In this document: piece after piece, positions 6,560 to 11,703 of the stretch | How positions within the stretch are numbered: position 1 is the stretch's first letter | Layout: the number at the start of each line of letters is the position of its first letter | Assembly: GCA_964505995.1 (NCBI GenBank) | Contig: CAZDLB010000056.1 | Location: forward strand, 1-11,703 | Reading direction: 5' to 3' | Length of the DNA: 11,703 nt | Source of the DNA: JAJRVH01 sp964505995 | Lineage (GTDB): Bacteria; Pseudomonadota; Zetaproteobacteria; Mariprofundales; Mariprofundaceae | Translations under genes and position numbers: made by a program | Notes under the pieces: generated by a model | Database searches by the model: none | Seen by the model: the letters and a program-made list of their open reading frames with translations, nothing else | Told to the model about the DNA's origin: nothing

Positions 6560-8949
6560 GAACCTGGGCCGTTCTCGGCCTGGTCATCGCCTTGTCCGCG
6601 CCGGATCGTGGACTTGCACAGACACCGGTGTTTAGCGAAGTCCATCGGGCCGGCACATCGAAAACGCAGAGCCGCGGGTTGCATCAAGAGCTTGATCCCG
6701 GCCCGATGATGCAGGCCAGAACCCGGTCGGGCCAGCGCCAAACGGCCAACGAACAGTATCTGTGGGGCCTCTACCGGCAGGGCAGGCTGGCCGAACTTCA
6801 GAAAGCGCTGGATCAGCTAAAGAAAAGGCATATCCAGCCACCCGCGGAGCTGATCCACTGGCTCGCCGTGGCGCGCATCAACCGCATTCGAGCTGACGTG
6901 GAAGCGGATTCGGACTGGTTCGCCGTCATCGAAAATGCAGCCAGACATCCTCTGGACTACAGCTGCGCCCATCCCGGGCACCGGACGCTTCTGGCCCATG
7001 CCTGGCATGAGCTTGGATATTCTGAACGAGCTGCGGAGGCATATTTCTCGCTGATGGATTGCGAGAACCTCGGTCCGAACGCGCGCGCGCTGATTCTTGC
7101 CGCGATCGAAGACCTGTCGCCAGAGGATCTTCATCGCCTTGCCGAACGGGCAGCCAAAAGAAAACTGCCGCTCGCGGATCTGCTCCGGTTTCATCGCCTG
7201 CGCCTGGCGATCGCCGCCAGCGAGGATGCAGGTGAGCGCGGAAGGCTTGCGGCAGAAGCCCGCGCGATGCGAACGTCGCCGAACATTGCCGCGGACGACT
7301 GGCGAATGATGGCCGATGCGCTGTATCAGCGCGGCATGCACGGCAAGGCGGGCTTCTGGTACAGCGAATACCTGCGCCAGGCCGAGACAGGCAGTGCAGC
7401 ACCGACTGCTCCGGAAACCCTGTTCACGGCACGCTGGCGCGCCGGACGGAAACAAGCGGCCATCCGACTGCTGCCGGCGCCGGGCAAGGCCGGCGGACAT
7501 GCTGGCGCCATTGAAGCAGCCCTTTCGCGAGAACTGTTCGCGAGCTTTGAAGCCAAAAGCGATCAGGATGTCGTGAATCTGGCACAAGCGCTGGAAGCAA
7601 GACGAAGACTGACACCGGACGAGCAGGTGGTCACTGCCTGGGCCTGGTTCCATCTTGGCAAGCGCAAGGAAGCCGAAGCCCGCTTTTCGCAGCTGTACAA
7701 CGCGACCGGTGATGCCCGGGCACTTGAAGGACTGCGCATCGCCTCGAATGGCGGAAAGGCCGTACAGGTTGCCGAGGGGCAGTGGTTGTACTGGCACAAG
7801 GAGTTTCTGGCCGCGCGCTCAATGCTGGAGAATGACAGCCTCCGGGGCATCGACAGCCCGGATTTGACCCTGGGCCTCGCAGCCCGCATCAAGAGCGGCG
7901 CCCACCCGCTTGAGGACTTCCGCTTCTCCGAGCTTCCGCTGCTTCAGGCCGGTTTCACCGTGGCCGGAAAACATCGTCTGAGACTTTCCGCCAGCAGGCT
8001 GCGGCTTGAGGCACCGGCCCATCAGGCACAGGTGCCCTATCTCGATCAGTCCGCTGCCGGGGCTACTGTGCCGGCAACCGCCCTGCAGGGTCTGGAATGG
8101 GCCCTGTCCTATGAACGGAGCGGCAGAATGCATCCGCATGCCGAAGCCGCCTGGTTGCCCCGCCTTTCCGGCATGCCGACATCCTACAGCCTGTCCGCAG
8201 GGATTTTGTACTCGGCCGATCGCTGGCATGGTGACCTGACGCTTTTCCATCGTCCCTACCGATCCAATGCCCTGACATATGCCGGTCGCCTGGATAACGC
8301 GGGCAGACCCTGGGGCCAGATCAGCGCCACCGGTGCCTCACTCTCCTCCTGGATGGCCATTGGCGATGTCTGGGGAGGCTCCCTGGATATTGTCGGCGAA
8401 CAGCTCAAGGGCAGCCAGGTCCTCTCCAACCGGCATCTGCTGATGCAACTGGGTCTCGGTCGCTCTCTGGACAAGCTGCCCAGCGACTTCATGAGCATCG
8501 GCCCGTACCTGCGCTACGAACATTTCAGCCACAATGCCTCGCCGTTCACGCGAGGCCACGGGGGATATTTCAGTCCACAGCAACTGAGCCTTGCAGGCCT
8601 GGCTGTGGACTATCTCAGCCCCGAAGCAGGCCAGTGGGTGATTCGTGCGCATGCCGAAATCGGCTGGCAGCGGGCCCGCTCGGCTGCCACACCGCTTTTT
8701 CCGCTGGCAGCAACCAGCCAACAGCTGCCGGCAGCGAGCAGCAGCGGCATCGGCTATGCCTTCGAAACAACGGCCGTGGCGCGCCTGAGCGCCAACCTGT
8801 TGGCTCACGGCGGGCTGATACTCCGGGAAAGTCCTCCCAGCTACAGGGATATTGGCTTCCTGCTGGCGCTGGAATGGCAGTTCGGCAAACGCCAGGCCGT
8901 CTTCAGCGATGATCTGATGCAGGCCAGGCTGAAAGGGCTTTTCCAATGA
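6556..8949 (+). CDS. bcsC: BcsC-like cellulose export protein (TPR scaffold plus outer-membrane barrel), short form
   Basis: The 797-residue protein exports glucan across the periplasm and outer membrane. It starts at a GTG overlapping the bcsZ stop (GTGA), with a signal peptide (AVLGLVIALSA, likely cut after LAQ or nearby). Residues about 65-450 are Ala/Leu-rich helical repeats of TPR type, such as ADALYQRGMHGKAGFWYSEY and AWAWFHLGKRKEAEARFSQL. Residues about 455-797 are beta strands of the BcsC C-terminal barrel, with the hallmark RGHGGYFSPQ at 667-676 and a final strand LALEWQFG. E. coli BcsC has about 1157 residues, so this version has a much shorter TPR arm while the barrel looks complete. 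No frameshift is visible. It could instead be called a BcsK/NfrA-like TPR porin, but the YFSPQ motif and context favour BcsC. The degenerate TPRs make the repeat count uncertain. Confidence 0.88.
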   Translation: MRTWAVLGLVIALSAPDRGLAQTPVFSEVHRAGTSKTQSRGLHQELDPGPMMQARTRSGQRQTANEQYLWGLYRQGRLAELQKALDQLKKRHIQPPAELIHWLAVARINRIRADVEADSDWFAVIENAARHPLDYSCAHPGHRTLLAHAWHELGYSERAAEAYFSLMDCENLGPNARALILAAIEDLSPEDLHRLAERAAKRKLPLADLLRFHRLRLAIAASEDAGERGRLAAEARAMRTSPNIAADDWRMMADALYQRGMHGKAGFWYSEYLRQAETGSAAPTAPETLFTARWRAGRKQAAIRLLPAPGKAGGHAGAIEAALSRELFASFEAKSDQDVVNLAQALEARRRLTPDEQVVTAWAWFHLGKRKEAEARFSQLYNATGDARALEGLRIASNGGKAVQVAEGQWLYWHKEFLAARSMLENDSLRGIDSPDLTLGLAARIKSGAHPLEDFRFSELPLLQAGFTVAGKHRLRLSASRLRLEAPAHQAQVPYLDQSAAGATVPATALQGLEWALSYERSGRMHPHAEAAWLPRLSGMPTSYSLSAGILYSADRWHGDLTLFHRPYRSNALTYAGRLDNAGRPWGQISATGASLSSWMAIGDVWGGSLDIVGEQLKGSQVLSNRHLLMQLGLGRSLDKLPSDFMSIGPYLRYEHFSHNASPFTRGHGGYFSPQQLSLAGLAVDYLSPEAGQWVIRAHAEIGWQRARSAATPLFPLAATSQQLPAASSSGIGYAFETTAVARLSANLLAHGGLILRESPPSYRDIGFLLALEWQFGKRQAVFSDDLMQARLKGLFQ

Positions 8950-9371
8950 AGCCCTTGCGTATCCTGCTCCTTGCCCTCTTGCTGGCTCTCCCTTCCGGGC
9001 CTGCCTGCGCCACGGAAGAGGATGAAATCCGGGCGTTCGTCGCCTCCTGGGCACAGGCCTGGGAATCGCGTGACATCAAGCGCTACCTGGCCTGCTATGA
9101 CCCCAGCTTCAACCCGGGCCCGTCCTTCCCGAATCTGGAAGCATGGAAGCAGCAGCGGCGGCAGCGAATCCTTGGCAGCCGGGATATCCATCTTCAGCTG
9201 CATGAGCTGCGCGTGCGGCATGTGGCCGATCAATGGCGCGTCACCTTCTTCCAGGACTACCGCTCGGCCACCTATGCCGATCGGACATTCAAGGAGCTCC
9301 GGCTCATCCGAAAGGATCACGGCTGGCGGATCGTGCGTGAGCGGGCCGCCCCCATGAAGGAGACTCACTAG
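8946..9371 (+). CDS. Small secreted NTF2/SnoaL-like (Cds6-type) protein inside the cellulose operon
   Basis: The 141-residue product has a signal peptide (MKPLRILLLALLLALPSG, cut probably after the ACA at 20-22), giving a mature protein of about 119 residues. The remainder matches the cone-shaped NTF2/SnoaL-like fold: a helix pair with FVASWAQAWESRDIKRYLACY (two motifs, FVASWAQAW and RDIKRYLACY, at 31-51), then a helix (LEAWKQQRRQRI) and four strands ending in LIRKDHGWRIVRER. The W-x(3)-W...D...Y-x(3)-Y spacing is typical of the DUF4440/Cds6 C-terminal domains found with L,D-transpeptidases and TPR envelope proteins. No catalytic motif is visible, so it may bind a ligand, peptidoglycan or glucan. 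It overlaps bcsC by 4 bases (ATGA) and ends one base before bcsA, so it is co-transcribed. I know of no named bcs accessory of this type. The fold call is by pattern recognition. Confidence 0.85.
   Translation: MKPLRILLLALLLALPSGPACATEEDEIRAFVASWAQAWESRDIKRYLACYDPSFNPGPSFPNLEAWKQQRRQRILGSRDIHLQLHELRVRHVADQWRVTFFQDYRSATYADRTFKELRLIRKDHGWRIVRERAAPMKETH
9357..9362 (+). promoter_or_regulatory. Ribosome binding site of bcsA
   Basis: AAGGAG lies 10 bases before the ATG at 9373, within the last codons of the preceding gene. It gives bcsA its own initiation signal instead of pure stop-start coupling. Confidence 0.65.
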
Positions 9372-9372
9372 A

Positions 9373-11604
9373 ATGAATCGCCCCGCCCCTTCCAGCCACA
9401 CGCTGGACTGGTTTCTGCTTGCATTGCTTTTTCTGGTCGTGCTGGCCTTCAGCTATCTGGCACAGATGGCATGGCTGCCGGTGGATCAGTTTCTTGTCGG
9501 CTCGATGCTGACGCTTGCCATCCTGGCGATGCGTGCGGCCTATCTAAGGAAGCGATTCCTCGACCCGGGCAGCCCCCTGCGGTTGATGGTGCTCATCACC
9601 TGTGCCTTTGTCGTGCTCCGCTACATCCTCTGGCGCATCCAGTATACGATCCCGTCGCTGCATGATGGCATGCTGGACTTTGCCTTCGGCTGGCTATTGA
9701 TCCTGGCCGAGCTTATCGCCATTGGCATCTTTTTCCTCGGCGCCTTTGTCAATCTGCATCCGCTCCGGCGCGAACCCGTGCCTCTGCCCGAGGACCGATC
9801 CCTCTGGCCAAGCGTGGATGTCATGGTTCCAAGCTACAACGAGGACGCCAAACTTCTCGAGGTCACACTGCTGGCGTGCCAGAACATCCGCTATCCCAGG
9901 GATCGAATCAACATCTATCTTCTCGATGATGGCGGCACCCTGCAGAAGCGCCAAGATGCCGATCCGGCCAAGGCCGAGGCTGCCCAGCGCCGGCATATCG
10001 AGCTGAAGAACCTCTGCCAGAGACTTGGCGTCCATTACCTGACACGGGAGCGGAACGAGCATGCCAAGGCCGGCAACCTCAATGCAGCGCTGAAGAAAAC
10101 CAGTGGCGAACTCGTGCTCTTTCTCGATGCTGACCATGTGCCAACGGTGGATATCCTCGAGAATCTTGCCGGCCCCTTCCTGCGCAACAGTCGGCTGTTT
10201 CTCGTCCAGAGTCCGCACTTCTTTCTCAATCCCGATCCGGTCGAAAAGAACATTGAGACAGGAGACAGGTTTCCCGGCGAATACGAGATGTTCTATACCC
10301 ACGGGCAGCGCGGCCTTGATTTCTGGAATGCATCGTTTTTCTGTGGCTCCGCGGCACTGTTCCGGCGCCGCTATCTGGAGGAGGTTGGCGGCATTGCCGG
10401 TGATACCATCACCGAGGATGCGGAAACCGCGCTGACGCTGCATGCCAGGGGCTATGACAGTGCCTACATCCATCGCCCGATGGTGGCCGGCCTGCAGCCG
10501 GAAACCTTTGCCAGTTTCATCATCCAGCGAGTGCGCTGGTGCCAGGGCATGCTGCAGATGCTGCGGCTGAAGAATCCGATGTTCATCCCGGGCCTGAGCT
10601 GGAGCCAGCGGCTGGGCTACCTGAACAGCATCTTCTACTGGCTGTTCCCGATTCCGCGCACGATCTTTCTGTTCGCGCCATCGCTGTACCTGCTTTTCGG
10701 CATCGCCTTCGTCAAGCTCAGCTTCCCCAATGTCCTGGTTTACGTCATCCCATATCTGCTGTCGGTGGTGCTGGTTTCCAACTTCTTTTACGGCAAGGTG
10801 CGATGGTTCCTGGTTTCCGAGCTCTATGAAACCGTCCAGTCGCTGTTTTCCATCCCCGTTGTCATCAAGACCCTGATTCAGCCACGCGGCGCCACCTTTG
10901 CTGTCACTCCCAAGGGGGAAAAGCTGGATCAGGAATTCATCAGCCAGATGGCGCGACCCTTCTATTTCGCGCTGGGCATCGCCCTGCTTTCGGTGATGGC
11001 CGCCATCCTGCGCCTGTTCCTCTATCCGGAGGAAAGCGGGCAGACCCTGGTTGCATTGAGCTGGGAGAGCTTCAACCTGATCATGCTGGCCGGCGCACTT
11101 GGCGTAGTCCTGGAAAAGCCGCAGCGCCGCAGCGAGCCGCGGGTGCGACTGGATCTGGCCGGAAGACTGATCATCGACGATGTGCCAGTGGATGTATCCG
11201 TGCAAGACATGTCGTATCAGGGGGCAATGCTGGCCATCGACGGCAGCAGCGATGCCGCCCGCCATCTTTGCGTCGATAGCCCGGCAAGGCTGGAGTTCAC
11301 CAACCCCGTCACCGGCCATGGCGTGACGATCCCATGCTGCATCCGCAATATCCGCGGCCGCTCCAGAATGATGGTCGGCATTCGCCTTGAGCCGGACAGC
11401 ATCGAACTTCGCCGGGAGATCGTTGCCACGGCCTTCGGCGACAGCGAACGCTGGCGCCAGATGCTGATTGAGCGCAACCAGCATGTCGGCATCCTCGCCG
11501 GCCTGCGCTTCGTTCTGTCCAGGAGCATGCGCTATTCGCTGGCCCATATCCGGGCCCTGATGACGACATGGAAAAGCAGCAGGCGCGCACAGCAGCCCCA
11601 ATGA
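9373..11604 (+). CDS. bcsA: Cellulose synthase catalytic subunit BcsA (UDP-forming, c-di-GMP activated)
   Basis: The 743-residue inner-membrane GT2 enzyme adds glucose from UDP-glucose to the growing beta-1,4-glucan and pumps it outward. Four N-terminal membrane helices (about 12-31, 39-57, 70-88, 103-128) precede the cytoplasmic GT domain. All catalytic motifs are present: VPSYNE, LLDDGG (Asp185/186), DADH (252-255), FFCGS (322-326), the base TED (Asp349) and QRVRW (385-389) that holds the acceptor glucan. Four further helices fall between about 413 and 580, with the gating loop FAVTPK at 509-514. A C-terminal PilZ domain has the c-di-GMP residues R586-x3-R590 and DMSYQG (612-617), and a final amphipathic helix follows. 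Length and layout match Rhodobacter-type BcsA. It is placed last in the operon instead of first. All key residues are intact, so it should be active and switched on by c-di-GMP. Confidence 0.97.
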   Translation: MNRPAPSSHTLDWFLLALLFLVVLAFSYLAQMAWLPVDQFLVGSMLTLAILAMRAAYLRKRFLDPGSPLRLMVLITCAFVVLRYILWRIQYTIPSLHDGMLDFAFGWLLILAELIAIGIFFLGAFVNLHPLRREPVPLPEDRSLWPSVDVMVPSYNEDAKLLEVTLLACQNIRYPRDRINIYLLDDGGTLQKRQDADPAKAEAAQRRHIELKNLCQRLGVHYLTRERNEHAKAGNLNAALKKTSGELVLFLDADHVPTVDILENLAGPFLRNSRLFLVQSPHFFLNPDPVEKNIETGDRFPGEYEMFYTHGQRGLDFWNASFFCGSAALFRRRYLEEVGGIAGDTITEDAETALTLHARGYDSAYIHRPMVAGLQPETFASFIIQRVRWCQGMLQMLRLKNPMFIPGLSWSQRLGYLNSIFYWLFPIPRTIFLFAPSLYLLFGIAFVKLSFPNVLVYVIPYLLSVVLVSNFFYGKVRWFLVSELYETVQSLFSIPVVIKTLIQPRGATFAVTPKGEKLDQEFISQMARPFYFALGIALLSVMAAILRLFLYPEESGQTLVALSWESFNLIMLAGALGVVLEKPQRRSEPRVRLDLAGRLIIDDVPVDVSVQDMSYQGAMLAIDGSSDAARHLCVDSPARLEFTNPVTGHGVTIPCCIRNIRGRSRMMVGIRLEPDSIELRREIVATAFGDSERWRQMLIERNQHVGILAGLRFVLSRSMRYSLAHIRALMTTWKSSRRAQQPQ

Positions 11605-11622
11605 TTCAGTCATGCTTTTCCA
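11569..11622 (+). repeat. 10-bp inverted repeat spanning the bcsA stop
   Basis: TGGAAAAGCA (11569-11578) is the exact reverse complement of TGCTTTTCCA (11613-11622), separated by 34 bases containing the stop codon. A nested CATGC/GCATG hairpin (11611-11615 with 11624-11628) competes for the right arm. It could form an mRNA structure at the end of the operon, but no T-tract follows, and a chance match is possible. Confidence 0.25.
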
Positions 11623-11664
11623 GGCATGGCCCAGCCCCGGGGATTGATGCAGCATGCGCGCCCG

Positions 11665-11703
11665 ATGAACAAGCCTTCCCAGCAAGCTGAAACACCCCTG
11701 GGT
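11665..11703 (+). CDS. Possible 5' end of a downstream gene (very uncertain)
   Basis: After bcsA, a frame starting at ATG 11665 (MNKPSQQAETPLG) stays open to the window edge; an in-frame ATG at 11626 would extend it upstream. There is no convincing Shine-Dalgarno before either ATG. With only 13 codons from the nearer start, this may be nothing. The other bases between 11605 and the window end show no recognisable gene. Confidence 0.15.
   Translation, partial: MNKPSQQAETPLG

Noticed and set aside
9694..11685. 663-codon open frame on the minus strand opposite bcsA
   Set aside because: It lies wholly opposite the well-supported bcsA, has no recognisable domain, and long antisense frames are expected from codon bias in GC-rich genes. 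The same applies to minus-strand frames at 5531-6499, 6817-7797, 2287-3081 and 8338-9054.
11601..11690. 29-codon frame whose ATG overlaps the bcsA stop (ATGA), like the other junctions in the operon
   Set aside because: It has no Shine-Dalgarno site, no signal peptide or membrane segment and no recognisable motif. One ATGA by chance is not enough.
11678..11702. CCCAG/CTGGG arms and CCCCGGGG palindrome near the window end as an operon terminator
   Set aside because: The stem is only 5 bp with a 15-base loop, the palindrome at 11635-11642 has no loop room, and no T-tract is seen before the window ends.

Overview
The window comes from a GC-rich Gram-negative bacterium, most likely a proteobacterium. 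The evidence is two outer-membrane beta-barrel proteins, a lipoprotein signal, strong Shine-Dalgarno sites and a BcsA resembling alphaproteobacterial (Rhodobacter-type) cellulose synthase. I cannot name the genus from sequence alone; gamma-, beta- and acidithiobacillia-type proteobacteria all remain possible.

Layout: every real gene is on the + strand. Positions 1-1106 are the 3' end of a gene for a surface protein with a C-terminal outer-membrane barrel. Positions 1107-1296 are an AT-richer gap with a perfect hairpin, a good sigma-70-type promoter and a possible sigma-54-type promoter. From 1297 to 11604 runs one tightly packed bacterial cellulose synthesis (bcs) operon of six genes: bcsB1 (periplasmic, no membrane anchor), bcsB2 (anchored), bcsZ (GH8 endoglucanase, apparently a lipoprotein), a short bcsC (TPR plus outer-membrane barrel), a small secreted NTF2/SnoaL-like protein, and bcsA (catalytic GT2 subunit with PilZ domain). 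Successive genes overlap by 4 bases (ATGA or GTGA) up to the NTF2-like gene. bcsA follows it after one base and has its own Shine-Dalgarno site. The last 99 bases hold no convincing gene, only a possible start of a following one.

How the genes work together: BcsA polymerises UDP-glucose into beta-1,4-glucan at the inner membrane when c-di-GMP binds its PilZ domain. The anchored BcsB2 completes the catalytic pair and guides the chain in the periplasm. BcsZ trims glucan, and BcsC carries it across the cell wall and outer membrane. What departs from the textbook bcsA-bcsB-bcsZ-bcsC operon is the tandem BcsB pair with one member lacking the anchor, bcsA placed last, an NTF2-like periplasmic protein between bcsC and bcsA, a lipid-anchored BcsZ and a shortened BcsC. 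The extra BcsB and the NTF2-like protein are the best candidates for an undescribed accessory function in cellulose export. None of bcsD, bcsE, bcsF, bcsG or bcsQ is present in the window.
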